Below, piece by piece: positions 34,134 through 48,014 of a stretch of DNA of 64,000 bases; the stretch's first letter is position 1; each line of letters begins with the position of its first letter. Source of the DNA: Danio rerio (lineage: Eukaryota > Chordata > Actinopteri > Cypriniformes > Danionidae); assembly GCF_049306965.1 (NCBI RefSeq), contig NC_133178.1, positions 67,237,001 through 67,301,000 of the forward strand, in the 5' to 3' direction. A program made the translations under genes and the position numbers. Under the pieces are notes generated by a model. It made no database searches and had not been told where the DNA came from. It saw only the letters and a list, made by a program, of their open reading frames with translations.

Positions 34134-34429
34134 GTTAAAGTGTGGAATGGTTAAGCGGCCCCTTACTTTAGAGCAAAGTGATTGGATATTGACGTCACAC
34201 TTAACAAGTGGATAGTGTGGACGAAGAGCTGTTTAGCGCGGCTTTCAACTCCGCCCCCATTTTTCAGCGCTACCAAGCTGACCAATCACAGAGCTTTGTT
34301 GCGACGTGTAGTTAAATTTTTCGAGAGGTGTGCGTCATTGTCACCGATGGCTATGGCAAGGGCTATGCATCCCTTCATAGGCTGCGCTGGAGCATACGCG
34401 TGCACAACGTCGAAGTATAAATCAGCCTT

Positions 34430-34913
34430 AACCCTCAAAATCACCCCAGAATGGATGAAAACGACCCAACAGCACAGAAGGGGAAAATGTGAACATCCCA
34501 GATGTTGTACAGGTATGTATCATGTCTGTGAGGCAAATATTCACAGACATTCAGCTGTTTGTTTAGCTGTTACCCTAGAACTTTATCATGTGTTTGCCAG
34601 TCAGGCACAGAATGAGAAAGTATTCCCTGTCTGCTTTACAAATTTTAGAAAAACATTTTGTTGTAATTATGAATATAAATGAATAAAAAAGGCCATTTAC
34701 AGTTTTTAAACCTGTGTCTCCTCAATAGGACCAGAATAACTTTTAGTAAAGTCATGTAAGAATCTGCTTAAATGTGTATATGTGTAACGGACTAAACTAA
34801 ATATGATCTGATTTATTTTACATTATTGTGCATCAGTATAACAGTTTGAGTAATCAATGTTGCAGTACCTTTTAGAGTTTTTAAGACTTAATAAAAACTG
34901 ATTTTTTTTCCAG
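34430..34913 (+). other. end of unit E intron 2
   Basis: Matches the intron before exon A (TCACAGACATTCAGCTGTTT; AAATATGATCTGATTTATTTTA). It ends in ATTTTTTTTCCAG, a good acceptor (34913). Confidence 0.6.
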
Positions 34914-36240
<1,327 letters not shown>

Positions 36241-36944
36241 ACATGAGAGGATTCTCACTGTAAGGAAACCGCAGACATGATCAACGTCTACACAGTTTCA
36301 CTCGTTCAGTGCAGCTTAAGAAACATGATGATGAGAGAGAGAAAACAAAACAAACATCTGGCAAACAGCACCTTTACGGTACTCCCCCTCCGAGTCTTTA
36401 AAATCTCTGCGAGTGATTGTACAGGTGCGGATACATCTGTACAGCTCTGCTGCTCCACTCTCCAGTGTGTTCATGTGGCTAGTGTTGCTGTTTTGAATGA
36501 TGTTCTCTGTCTGACTTCCTGAATGAGAAACAAATCACTGGGAAGACACCACACCTCAAAGAAGGCGGAGCCCCAGGAGACACCCACTGATTGTGTAATT
36601 GCCACGGGCCAATGGTAAATGGACCAATTCCCCCAATTTTGGAAAGCTGTTTCTAACTGCTTAAATGAACTCAAAAATAACATAATTTCAGTCACTTTAG
36701 TTTGTTCTTCAATTTAGATTGCTGTATACCAAAACCCCAAGTTTGGAAAGCCTTGTCTTGTGAATTAGTTTCTTTTTTTAAATAAAGCTTCTTTACTCTC
36801 AAGGTCAAGTGTCTTTTTAGATTACTACAATTCCTTTTTTAATCTAATACAAACTTGATGATTTTTTTCTTCTTATTTTAGCAGAGTGGGAGGTCTTAAG
36901 TTTTACAATATTAAAACACTATTTGTAAAATGTTTCCATTAGCT
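36241..36944 (+). other. 3' flank of gene E with poly(A) signal
   Basis: Copy of the shared 3' flank, with GAGTCTTTAAAATCTCTGCG near 36392 and AATAAA at 36781-36786, the likely poly(A) signal. No gene seen. Confidence 0.55.
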
Positions 36945-37138
36945 CAGGGGTGTCCAGACTCGGTCCTGAAGGGCCAGTGTCCTGCAGATTTTACCTCGAC
37001 CTTGCTTGGACACACCTGCAAGGATGTTTCTAGAAAGCCTAGTAAGAGCTTGATCAGCTTGTTCAGGTGTGTCTGATTGGGGTTGAATCTAAACTTTGCA
37101 GGACACCGGCCCTCCAGGACCGAGTCTGGACATCCCTG
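36945..37138. repeat. palindromic hAT MITE with target duplication
   Basis: CAGGGGTGTCCAGACTCGG to GAGTCTGGACATCCCTG, flanked by CATTAGCT and CATTCGCT (7/8). The empty site survives after gene A (TTTCCATTAACTTGTTGG near 2811). Confidence 0.85.
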
Positions 37139-37339
37139 CATTCGCTCGTTGGTAAAAAGAGTTTATAATTACCATCTTAACATTTCATGTTTAGATAAGT
37201 CTCAGCTTATTGGTGAATTTATTCTGCCTTTTCTGATGTTGTTGTTGTTCAATGGATATGTCAAACGGAATTATAGACGATTTGCACTCATCATTTATAT
37301 AAAGGGGACTCTCACTGTCTTGTTTAATTAGAACACCTC

Positions 37340-38560
37340 CCTAGGTAGGAGTCCATGAACATCTGAGACAGGCTGCAGCTTTACTCTGTGCTCCTCCCAG
37401 GTGACAGAGTTCCTCACACTATCTCTGAGATGTGCCCTGCCATGCTGTGAAGGAAACATTTTGGCCATTTGTATTCCAGATCTTGTCTGTTCGCTCATGA
37501 CAATAGGTAACAGTAGGATCTTGGACAGACCGGTAAATTAAAAACATCCCCTTTCGGCTCATCTTCTTCACCACAACAGACCAATACATCAACCACCAAT
37601 CTGCCTTTCAATCTTATAGTCCATCTTTTTCTGACTCATGAACAAAACCCCAAAGTACTAGAACTCCATCTGGCTTAAGGACTGTTCCTCAAACTGGAGA
37701 TGGCAAGCCACCTTTTTCCAGTCAGCCACCATGGCCATGGGCTTATCCCTGCCACCTCACACTTAGCAACAACCCATCCCAGTACACGCCCAATGTCCCA
37801 TGAATCCAAGAGGACAGCATCATCTGCAATTAGTGGAGTTTAAATCCTGTAGAATCCTTTCAGAAATCAAATCCAGTTTGAACACACTCTGGTCCTCCTC
37901 CTTAAAAATGAGAACCACCACCAAAGTTGCCCACTGTAGAGGTTCAGTCCCCTTACTCGATATAGAAGCATGTTAGCTAAGACGGCCCGACAACATCCAG
38001 AGACTTGAGCTACGCAGGATGGACCTTATCCATCCCTGCTGTTTTGCCCCTGCAGAGCTTTCAAACTACCTCAGTAACTTGAGGTGTGGAACCGCTTTTA
38101 AATCTTTAGGCACCAGATGGTTTTGCCAGATTCTCATTGAGGATGACAATTAGACCTCTTCCATGGTCTTCCCAAACTCCTCCCAGGTCTGAGTTTTATG
38201 CAACCGCCCGTAAAGCATCCTTGGGCTGTCGGTACCCATCAGCTGCCCCGGGAGTCCTACAAGCTAGCCAAGCCTGGTAAGACTCCTCCTTCAGCTTAAT
38301 GGTATCCCTTACAGTGTCCACCACTGGGTTTGTGGAGTGCTGCAGGGAACTGGTGAAAGTGAGAGTTAAAAATGCTTCTGATATGTAGTTCACACATAGA
38401 AGATCCTGATGATGCATTTGAGCCTGCCAGGTCTGTCCGGTCCTTTCCTCTGCCAGTAGATCCAGCTCACTGCCAGGTGGTGATCAGTTGACAGCTTTGT
38501 CTTTTTCTTCACACAAGTCTCCAAGACGTGCAGTCAGAGATCAAATGAAATAATCACAAA
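37340..38560 (-). repeat. degraded LINE fragment
   Basis: Collinear with 19460-20560 of the LINE above (GTAGGAGTCCA; GTGCCCTGCCATGCT; AGGACAGCATCATCTGCAA; AGCTGCCYCxGGAGTCCTAC). No frame is intact. Confidence 0.6.
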
Positions 38561-39283
38561 CTCTATAATCGACTTCTAGCCTTGTGTGTGCCATGCGCAC
38601 TGAAGCACATCCTTATGCTCGAACACAGGGCTCGAAATTGCAGCCATTTTGGTCTTTGGTCTGAATTTTTTTTCTATGTGACTTCAAAATACATTTTGGG
38701 GCATTTGTGCGAGTGTTTAGAAATGTTGGCATGCGACCTGTTTTCACTGCTAAATGTTCACTGCTACAAGAGAATGAAAACAACCCTGACAGATTTTATT
38801 TTGGAAACCACCTAAAGGTAAAGATTGTGAAAGTTTATTAAATTAAATAATATAAAATTAGGTGTTCAGGTAACCGTATTTGCCACTGAATCTAAACATT
38901 TTAAGTGTGAGAGGTTTTAATCCTTTATTTAATCATCACAAAGTTGTCAGCTGTGCAAGTGCCAGCTAAATAATAAGTTTAACATTGTGTACACCATCGC
39001 AAAAGGGCCTGCATTCACTAAGATTAAACTAATATTGCAGATTTATTGGTGCACATTTCAGCTCTGTCATTTCTGTTAAAAATATTCAGTGCTTTATTCT
39101 GACGCATTTGCTATATTCTATATAAAAAAAAGGCCCTTTACAAATGTGAACTCAGATTAAATCGAACTAAACATGATGGGCACCAACATTACAGTTTGTG
39201 TAGTCGGTGTTTCCAGTGTCTTTTCACTTTACACCTTTTGATGAGTTTCTACGACTTACTAAAAACTCAACTTTTTATTTCAG
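38561..39283 (+). other. spacer and acceptor of exon F
   Basis: No gene until ZNF intron sequence begins about 39040. Ends in TTTTTATTTCAG (39283). The TACAGTTTGTGTAGTCGGTG block (39191) is shared with the introns before 15073 and 16229. Confidence 0.5.
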
Positions 39284-39978
39284 ACCTAATAGAAGAGTAC
39301 GAGGAGATTAAAGAGGAGGAACATCATGTCAAAATTGAGGAAAATCATTTAGAAACTGGTGATATTTTGAAAAGAGACAAGAATTGTTTTACCTGCACTC
39401 AGTGTGGAAGGAGTTTAAGAAGAAATAGCAGCCTTAAGAATCACATGAGGATCCACACTGGAGAGAAACCATTCACATGCACTCATTGTGGCAAGAGTTT
39501 CAGCCAATCAACATCCCTTTATAGACACATGAAAATCCACACTGGAGAGAAACCATTCACCTGCACTCTGTGTGGGAAGAGTTTCATACAATCATCAGAC
39601 CTTACTCAACACATAAAGATCCACACCGGAGAGAAACCATACACATGCACTCAGTGTGGGAAGAGTTTCTGCCAATCATCATCATATAATCAACACGTGA
39701 TGATCCACACTGGAGAGAAACAGTTCACATGCACTCAGTGTGGGAAGAGTTTCATACAATTGTCAAACCTTAATCAACACATGAAGACCCACACTGGAGA
39801 GAAACCATTCACCTGCACTCAATGTGGGAGGAGTTTCAGCCAATCATCACACCTTAATAAACACATGAAGATCCACACTGGAGAGAAACCATTCACATGC
39901 ACTCAGTGTGGGAAGAGTTTCATACAATTATCGAACCTTAATAAACACATGAGGATCCACACTGGAGAGAAACCATAG
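39284..39978 (+). CDS. C2H2 zinc-finger terminal exon F (7 fingers)
   Basis: Phase-1 start encodes [35 protein letters not shown], then seven intact fingers linked by TGEKP. The frame ends cleanly at TGEKP-stop (TAG at 39976), which is the family's usual 3' end (AAACCATAGACATAATC). The degenerate TGVRE finger of other members is absent, so the array appears shortened at its 3' end. No promoter or exon 2 lies between gene E and this exon. It is either an alternative last exon of unit E (8 kb after its exon 2) or silent. Confidence 0.75.
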
Positions 39979-40164
39979 ACATAATCAGTGTCGGGTCAAT
40001 TAGAGATGCTCATATTGACCATTTAACCGTTAACCGAAAGTATGCATTTTTATCGATGAATGGTATTAGTTTAAAACCGTTTAAGGTTATTAGTATTTTG
40101 CTGCATAAATATGCATTATTATGAATGTTACAGTTTGAATATTCACCTATGATCAATTCAGTTG

Positions 40165-40530
40165 ATTGGACATGATCTGAAAAGGTATACACCTGTCTAT
40201 ATAAGGGCCCAGGGTTGACAGTGCATGTCAAAGCACAAACCAAGCATGAATACAAAGGAATTGTTTGTAGACCTCCAAGACGATTGTCTGGAGGCACAGG
40301 GCTGGGGAAGGTTACAGAAACATTTCTGTTGCTCTGAAAGTTCCAATAAGCACAGCAGCCTCCATCATCCGTAAGTGGAAGATGTTTAACCACCAGGACT
40401 TTTTCTAGCACTGGCCGGCCATCCAAGCTGAGTGATTGGGGAAAAGGACTTTAGTCAGGGAGGTGATCAATAACCCGATGGTCACTCTGTCTGAGCTCCA
40501 GCATTCTTCTGTGGAGAGCTTGTATTAAAC
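40165..40530 (+). repeat. Tc1/mariner-like transposon fragment
   Basis: The plus strand matches the 5' part of a fish Tc1-like element: GGTATACACCTGTCTATATA, then GGAATTGTTTGTAGACCTCC, TCCATCATCCGTAAGTGGAA and GAGGTGATCAATAACCCGAT, which resembles the N-terminal DNA-binding region of the transposase. No intact frame. Confidence 0.65.
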
Positions 40531-40599
40531 CAGAAGGGGGTCCATCTTTTTCTTAAAGATTTCACTATTATTTAAAACTTTATCAATAATGTAGCTAAT

Positions 40600-41005
40600 T
40601 TTGTCCCAGAAACGGACCGAATAATAGATATTGTAAACAACATTGATGAAAAGATATGGAGGGACATTTTCAGGAGTGCGAGATTGGAGTATGTGGTAGA
40701 TCCTGATTGGATGCCTGCATTACTCATCAATGATATCAATAAGAGTTGCTGTGCTACCCCAGGATGCTGTGGCTACTCAGGAATCCTCATGTAAAGACCT
40801 GCCATCTCATTAACTTTTTAATCTTATGGTTATCTTTTGCATTACTTTTATTATGTAAAGTATCCTAAGTTCTTTATCTTCATTATCCCTAGACATTTGT
40901 TTGTTGCATTGATTGATTGTTCCGAGATACATTTTATAATAAATTTTTTCCATTAAGACTATTTTGTTGGTTGATGTCTCTCTTATGTTGCGACTGAGCA
41001 GGTCA
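40600..41005 (+). repeat. LTR-like repeat, copy 1
   Basis: Shares its length with 53815-54168: GTGGTAGATCCTGATTGGAT, GCTGTGGCTACTCAGGAATC, TTATCTTCATTATCCCTAGA, then a TAATAAA-type signal and TTGCGACTGAGCAGGTCATAA. Copy 2 has a TATATAAG box. The layout suggests an old solo LTR; family unknown. Confidence 0.45.
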
Positions 41006-41029
41006 TAAGACTTTGTAAAATGTTTTTGC

Positions 41030-41405
41030 TTGTATCTGAAGTCTTGTCCTTTCGATTATGCCCATAGATGAAATTAGAATTTTAGAATGATCAGTAAATT
41101 AAGAACATTGCCTTTCAGCTATGCTCTTTCACCACAACAGACCAACACATTAACTGCATTACTGCTACCACTGCACTGATCCACCTTTCAACCTTGTGTA
41201 TCCTCCCTCCCTCACTCCCTCCTGAACAAAACCGCAGATACTTGAACTCTTTTAGTGCTAAGGACTCTTATCTTTAGATGTCCACCTTTTTCCAGTTGAG
41301 CACCATGGTTTCTGACTTGGAGGTGCTGTTTCTTATCCCTGCCATGTCACACTTGGCAGCAAAAACCCTCTTACCATGTCCTATGAAGCCAAAAGGATGT
41401 TTTCT
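41030..41405 (-). repeat. LINE fragment ending at the minisatellite
   Basis: The minus strand includes AAKCDMAGIRNSTSKSETMV-LNWKKV, the same stretch as in the 19.8-kb LINE. Its left side repeats 54180-54540. It runs directly into the 37-bp repeats. Confidence 0.65.
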
Positions 41406-41407
41406 GC

Positions 41408-44400
41408 AACAACCCATTCCAGTTGGGTAACGGTGGGTCTCTGGAACAACCACGTCCTGCTGGAGGATGGTGGGTCTCTGGAACAAACACGTCTAGTTGG
41501 AGGATGGTGGGTTTTTGGAACAACAAAGTCCAGTTGGGGGATGGCGGGTCTCTGGAAAAAGTTTGTCCAGTTGGGGCATGGTGGGCCTCAGGAACAATTA
41601 AGTCTAGTTGGGGAATGATGGCTCTCTGGAACAAGTTTGTCCAGTTGGGGATTGGTGGGTCTTCTAATCAGCCAAGTCTAGTTGGATAATGCCAAAGTCC
41701 AGCGGGGGCGTGGGGGGTCTCTGAAACAACCCATTTTAGTTGGGTGATGGTGGGTCTCTGGAACAACTAAGTCTATTTGGGGGATGGCGGGTGTCTGGAA
41801 CAGGTTGTCCAATTGGGGGATGGTGGGTCTCTGAAACAACCCATTCCTGTTGGGTGATGATGAGTCTCTGGAACACTCACGTCCAGTTGGAGGATGGTGG
41901 GTCTCTGGAACAAGTTTGTCTAGTTGGAGGATGGTGGGTCTTTGGAACAACAAAGTCCAGTTGGGGGATGGCGGGTCTCTGGAACAAGTTTGTCCAGCTG
42001 GGGCATGGTGGGTCTTTGGAACAACAAAGTCCAGTTGGGGGATGGTGGGTCTCTGAAACAACCCATTCCTCTTGGGCGATGGCGGGTCTCTGGAAAACTC
42101 ATGACCAGTTGGAGGATGGCGGGTCTCTGAAACAACCCATTCCAGTTGGGTGATGATGAGTCTCTGGAACACTCACGTCCAGTTGGAGGATGGTGGGTCT
42201 CTGGAACAAGTTTGTCTAGTTGGAGGATGGTGGGTCTTTGGAACAACAAAGACCAGTTGGGGGATGGCGGGTCTCTGGAACAAGTTTGTCCAGTTGGGGC
42301 ATGGTGGGTCTTTGGAACAACAAAGTCCAGTTGGGGGATGGTGGGTCTCTGAAACAACCCATTCCTCTTAGGCAATGGCGGGTCTCTGGAAAACTCATGA
42401 CCAGTTGGAGGATGGCGGGTCTCTGAAACAACCCATTCCTCTTGGGTCACGGTGGGTCTCTGGAACAACCACATCCAGCAGGAGGATGGTGGGTCTCTGG
42501 AACAAACACGTCTAGTTGGAGGATGTTGGGTCTTTGGAACAACAAAGTCCAGTTGGGTGATGGCGGGTCTCTGAAACAACCCATTCCTCTTAGGCGATGG
42601 CGGGTCTCTGGAAAACTCATGACCAGTTGGAGGATGGCGGGTCTCTGAAACAACCCATTCCTCTTGGGTCACGGTGGGTCTCTGGAACAACCACATCCAG
42701 CAGGAGGATGGTGGGTCTCTGGAACAAACACGTCTAGTTGGAGGATGTTGGGTCTTTGGAACAACAAAGTCCAGTTGGGGGATGGCGGGTCTCTGGAACA
42801 AGTTTGTCCAGTTGGGGCATGGTGGGCCTCTGAAACAATTTAGTCTAATTGGGAAATGGTGGGTCTTCTAAACAGCCAAGTCTAGTTGGATAATGCCGAA
42901 GTCCAGCGGGGGCGTGGGGGGTCTCTGAAACAACCCATTTTAGTTGGGTGATGGTGGGTCTCTGGAACAACTAAGTCAGTTTGGGCGATGGTGGCTCTTT
43001 GTAGTCCAGGTGTCGAATGGTGGGTGTCTGGAACAATGAAGTCCAGTTGGGGGATGGTGGGTCTCTGTAACAACCCATTCCAGTTGGGTGATGGTGGGTC
43101 TCTGAAACAACCAGGTCAGTTTAGGGGATGGTGGCTCTTTCTAGTCCAGGTGTCGGATGGTGGTTCTCTGGAAAAACCCATTCCAGTTGGGGGATGGTGG
43201 GTCTCTGAAACAACCCACTCCAGTTGGGTGATGGTGGGTCTCTGGAACAACTAAGTCCATTTGGGGGATGGCGGGTCTCTGAAACAACCCATTCCTCTTG
43301 GGTCACGGTGGGTCTCTGGAACAACCACATCCAGCTGGAGGATGGTGGGTCTCTGGAACAAACACGTCTAGTTGGAGGATGGTGGGTCTTTGGAACAACA
43401 AAGTCCAGTTGGGCGATGGCGGGTTTCTGGAACAAGTTTGTCCAGTTGGGGCATGGTGGGCCTCTGAAACAATTAACTCTAGTTGGGGCATGGAGGGCCT
43501 CTCAAACAATTAACCCTAGTTGGGGCATGGTGGGCCTCTGAAACAATTTAGTCTAATTGGGAAATGGTGGGTCTTCTAAACAGCCAAGTCTAGTTGGATA
43601 ATGCCGAAGTCCATCGGGGGGATGCTGGGTCTCTGAAACAACCTATTTTAGTTGGGTGATGGTGGGTCTCTGGAACAACTAAGTCAGTTTGGGCGATGGT
43701 GGCTCTTTGTAGTCCAGGTGTCGGATGGTGGGTCTCTGGAACAATGAAGTCCAGTTGGGGGATGGTGGGTCTCTGTAACAACCCATTCCAGTTGGGTGAT
43801 GGTGGGCCTCTGGAACAACTAAGTCCATTTGGGGGATGGTGGGTCTCTGGAACAAACACGTCTAGTTGAATGGTGGGTCTTTGGAATAACAAAGTCCAGT
43901 TGGGGCATGGTGGGTCTCAGGAACAATTAAGTCTAGTTGGGGAATGGTGGGTCTCTGGAACAAGTTTTTCGAGTTGGGGCATGGTGGGCCTCTGAAACAA
44001 TTAAGTCCAGTTGGGGAATGGTGGGTCTTGTAATCAGCCAAGTCTAGTTGGATAATGCCGAAGTCCAGCAGGGGCGTGGGGGGTCTCTGAAACAACCCAT
44101 TTTAGTTGGGTGATGGTGAGTCTCTGGAACACTCACGTCCAGTTGGGGGATGGCGGGTCTCTGGAACAAGTTTGTCCAGTTGGGGCATGGTGGGCCTCTG
44201 AAACAATTAAGTCTAGTTGGGGAATGGTGGGTCTCTGAAACAACTAAGTCCAGTTGGGGAATGGTGGGTCTCTGAATCAACCAAGTCTAGTTGGGAAATG
44301 ATGGGTCTCTGAAACAACCAAGTCAGTTTGGGGGATTGTAGCTCTTTCTAGTCCAAGTGTCGGATGGTGGTTCTCTGGAACAACCCATTCCAGTTGGGGG

Positions 44401-45190
44401 ATGGTGGGTCTCTGAAACAACCCACTCCAGTTGGGTAACGGTGGGCCTCTCAAACAATTAACTCTAGTTGGGCATGGTGGGCCTCTGAAACAATTAAGTC
44501 TAATTGGGGAATGGTGGGTCTTCTAAACAGCCAAGTCTAGTTGGAAAATGCCGAAGTCCAGCGGGGGGATGCTTGGTCTCTGAAACAACCCATATTAGTT
44601 AGGTGATGGTGGGTCTCTGGAACAACTAAGTCCATTTGGGGGATGGCGGGTCTCTGGAACAAGTTTGTCCAGTTGGGGAATGGTGGGTGTCTGAAACAAC
44701 CAAGTCAGTTTGGGCGATGGTGGCTCTTTCTAGTCCAGGTGTCGAATGGTGGGTTTCTGAAACAGCCAAGTCTAGTTGGGAAATGGTGGGTCTCTGAAAC
44801 AACTAAGTCAGTTTGGGCGATGGTGGCTCTTTGTAGTCCAGGTGTCGGATGGTGGGTCTCTGGAACAATGAAATCCAGTTGGGGGATGGTGGGTCTCTGT
44901 AACAACCCATTCCAGTTGGGTGATGGTGGCTCTTTCTAGTCCAGGTGTCGGATGGTGGGTCTCTGGAACAATGAAGTCCAGTTGCGGGGTGGTTGCTCTT
45001 GTTGAGGGGATGGTGGGTCTCTGTAACAACCCATTCCAGTTGGGTGATGGGTGGGTCTCTGGAACAACTATGTCCAGTTGGGGGATGGTGTATATCTGAA
45101 ATAACCACGTCCAGTTAGAGGATGGTGAGTCTCTGGAACAACCAAGTCCGTTTGAGGGAAGGTGGCTATTTCTAGTCCAGTTGGAGGATA
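41408..45190. repeat. 37-bp minisatellite, about 100 copies
   Basis: Tandem array with unit GGTGGGTCTCTGGAACAACC plus AAGTCCAGTTGGGGGAT (37 bp). Units vary at a few sites, and blocks of several units are repeated: the order of variants repeats at 296 bp (8 units, about 41.85 and 42.15 kb) and 222 bp (6 units, 42431 and 42653). The plus strand is G-rich. Because 37 is not a multiple of three and units lack stops, long frames run through in both directions (for example 293 aa on the minus strand at 41920-42801); these are not genes. Units become irregular near the right end. Confidence 0.9.
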
Positions 45191-46242
45191 GTTATTTACA
45201 GCACAGTGAGTTTTCAAATGCTGTGCAAAAACAATCAAGATATTCTAGAGATCCTGGTTTTTGCTTAACCTGGGTAACACAAATCCAGCCAAAGGCTCCT
45301 TTTCCCAATACCTCTTAAACATGATCTTTGTATTCTCTGTATGCATCACAATACCAAACTCTGGGGTCAAACTGTATCAATTGGATTTAAGGTCATTTGG
45401 ATACAGACTAAACTCTATACTATTGATTGAACTTTAGCAATTGTCAAATTTTGTTGTCAAGCCACAGCCTCTATTTTATCCCATGTCGCCTTATTTGGGT
45501 TAGACAGTTTAAGATGTTCAAACCCTGCTAGAACGTGACTTTTCTCACCTGGCGTAAGCTGAGCCCTCTTTCCAATTTCATAACCAGCCCCTATTTCTGT
45601 ATTTCCATTTATATCATTTGAGATGGCGCAGTGGTAGCTCCTCTTATTGAGAAGAGTTTTACCATGCTTGGAGAGATGGTGAGAAGAGGTTTTTGGTTAA
45701 TCTTTTCTGTCTCTATGCTCTTGCAAAGAGGGAAACTCACCCGAGTATGCGAAGGGAAGACACGAAAGCAAAGCACCAAAATGGAAAGACGTTCGCACAT
45801 CGTGGTCATTCTGCTTTTTCTAACCAATTATTTGGTTTTGGACATACAGAAAGCGACTCACGTCCATCTGCCGCAAAAATATTATAAACGTTCAGAACAT
45901 AACATGTTGTCTGCAGAAGCTGTTTTTAAAGAGAGCTGTTTTATCACTGTGATTCCCCTGACTCAGTGTCGCTTGTTACCAAGATACAGTACGTGATACA
46001 CAGAATGAATGAATGTTTTGAAAACGATTGTTTGTTGAACAATAGGTGTTTCACGTCAGTTATTTGGTACAATTACAAAGTTATGTTACAAAACTTAAAT
46101 CTTTGCATCTAATGTAAGTTTATCAGACTCACCAAGCAAGAGTCTTTGATGCAATAATTATTAGTGTTTACATGCATATCAAAATCTCTGGATGCCAAAT
46201 GTAGCAATAAAAATCAATAAATGACTAAATTTATATTAAGAA
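45191..46242. other. spacer before unit G
   Basis: No gene I can support. A 121-aa plus frame at 45631 has no recognised domain. From about 46075 the sequence matches 59240-59390, the far upstream flank of unit I. Confidence 0.4.
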
Positions 46243-47117
46243 GGGTATAGAGGAACTAGCGTAGATTTAACATACACTGGGGGGACACCAACGTCCACCA
46301 ACTTTTTAAATGTCCCCACCAATAATTTAATTTACTTAAAAATTGTGCTGTCCATATTAACCTGGACATGCCGTAAGGGCTAAATCATGACTCTCCTTGA
46401 GTCACACCAGCCCTCCAAACACATTGTGATTGGCTGTGCCTTTTCCTGCTCTCATGTGAGAGGCTGTGGCTGCACCAAAAGCTGTGCATGAGTATTTCCT
46501 GTGCAAGAATAAGGTGTGTGAGATGTGTGACACACAAGTGAGGGTGGCAGCAGCAAAAAGGTGGACATACGAAGCTTTTTTCAATGAAAGGTTTGTCACC
46601 TAAATTCAAGTTTGCTACTGAATGAGTCCATCATGACAATGCCGATAAAGCTAGTGTTTCTCCCACTTTCCCACACAGTCATACGTTATAGCAGACTGAT
46701 ATAATCTGTGAATAATATGCCCTGGAAACTAACCGCAGAACAGCAGAAACAACTGTAAATTTTACATCAGCTTTATAAAAAAATGAAAATTTACAATAAA
46801 GAAAAGATACTTATTTTTTAAAATAAAAATTTATTATTATCTCTCATTATTTAATAACAGAAGTCTATTCAAACTTGTTGACAGTCAAATAACAAACCGG
46901 CCAGTACGTTCAACTTTCCACAGTCAGAATTTGTCCAGTTGAATAATAAGAATAATTCTAACAAAATAATAATAATAATAATCCAACTTTTGACATTTTG
47001 AACCACCCAAAACCCCCTTGGCTACGGGCCGGGCTATTTAATTTTAACTTAATATATTAAAATGTATGAAGAGAGGATTAAAATTATAATATATTTTAGG
47101 AGCAGTTAAATCATTTA

Positions 47118-47181
<64 letters not shown>

Positions 47182-47256
47182 TTATATATATTTTTCTTAT
47201 TGATTCATTTGATTCCCCTGTCCCCACCAAATTCGAGTGCAAATCTACGCCCTTGG
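46243..47256. mobile_element. 1-kb TIR element in the upstream flank of unit G
   Basis: Ends GCGTAGATTTAACATAC (left, 46259) and GCAAATCTACGCCCTTGG (right, 47238) are imperfect inverted repeats. The paralogous flank of unit I at about 59410-59440 lacks it. It contains a CA microsatellite (47118-47176). Exact limits approximate. Confidence 0.55.
47118..47176. repeat. (CA)n microsatellite
   Basis: About 29 CA units, followed by TATATTTATATATA. Confidence 0.95.
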
Positions 47257-47544
47257 TTTAGTTTCTACAAGTAACTAAAAATACAATTTTAGCGGAAATA
47301 AAAGTTTGGATAAAAGCATTTTTAGGAGAACTGGAAAAGTCAAGGCAAAACACTTGATATTAAGTCCCAAAGCAAATGACTTTATATTTCTACAGACTGA
47401 ATACAGAAAGAGCATTTGGGGAAATAATATTATTAGATTGAGCAAGTTTGTGATTTAGTGGAGAGCAGTTATGAGTAGAGACGTCACCAACTTTATTATA
47501 TAAGAGGAGTTTATCAAACTCGAACCATTCTGTCACTTAAATAT

Positions 47545-47775
47545 TGTAGTGTTTGCTTCTTGTGCAGTGTGTTATAGACTGCGTACATGGAGAGGTACAA
47601 CTCAGAAAACACATTTATTAACAGAAGACGAGCAGCTCCAACTGCTAACCACCTCATGTGCTTCAGGCTCCCTCACTGACTCTGACTCTGTAGAACTCCA
47701 GTAGTTAAACCAAGGTGGCCCTCTAGTGGAGTCAATACGCAATTACATTATGAGGACATATAACACTACACCACA
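47545..47775 (-). repeat. probable solo LTR, 231 bp
   Basis: Begins TGTAGTGTTTGC, ends CTACACCACA, and is flanked by AATAT at 47540-47544 and 47776-47780. The empty site is seen upstream of unit I (CACCTAAATATATTATTCC, 59696). Orientation is guessed from a TAATAAATG on the minus strand. Fossil; family unknown. Confidence 0.55.
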
Positions 47776-48014
47776 AATATTTTATTCCAAAAACTCACAC
47801 AAACAGGTAAAGAAATCTGACATCTATTAATCATTGAGAATCTATTAATAATTGAGAATTGAGGGATTTGTGCAGTCAAATATAAAATAGTCTAAATAAA
47901 ACTTTATGGCCAGACTTGACTGAAGGTGTTATACAGTCAGGGATTGCACAGAAACAATGTTATATTCCTCTGAAGAGACTGAAGAAGAATTAATCTTCTG
48001 AACACAAATGTTCC
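47776..48014 (+). other. upstream flank of unit G promoter
   Basis: Matches 23885-24023 plus 28679-28789 (unit E) and 59700-59940 (unit I). Preserves the empty site of the endogenous retrovirus at TTTATGGCCAGACTTGACTG (about 47905). Confidence 0.6.

Larger units (their letters stand above)
32529..34429. mobile_element. 1.9-kb TIR DNA transposon in intron 2 of unit E
   Basis: Left end AAGGCTGGTTTATACTTCTG and right end GAAGTATAAATCAGCCTT are inverted repeats with one mismatch. It contains a nested hAT MITE (32920-33111), a short TG/TA microsatellite near 33290 and a minus-strand BED-finger fragment. I found no target duplication. Superfamily probably hAT from the BED fragment, but this is inference. 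Confidence 0.7.

Noticed and set aside
41920-42801. A 293-aa minus-strand frame and many shorter frames on both strands
   Set aside because: They lie wholly in the 37-bp tandem array; openness follows from a stop-free repeat unit whose length is not a multiple of three.
45631-45996. A 121-aa plus-strand frame between the minisatellite and unit G
   Set aside because: No recognisable domain, no splice or promoter context, overlapping alternative frames; not enough to call a gene.
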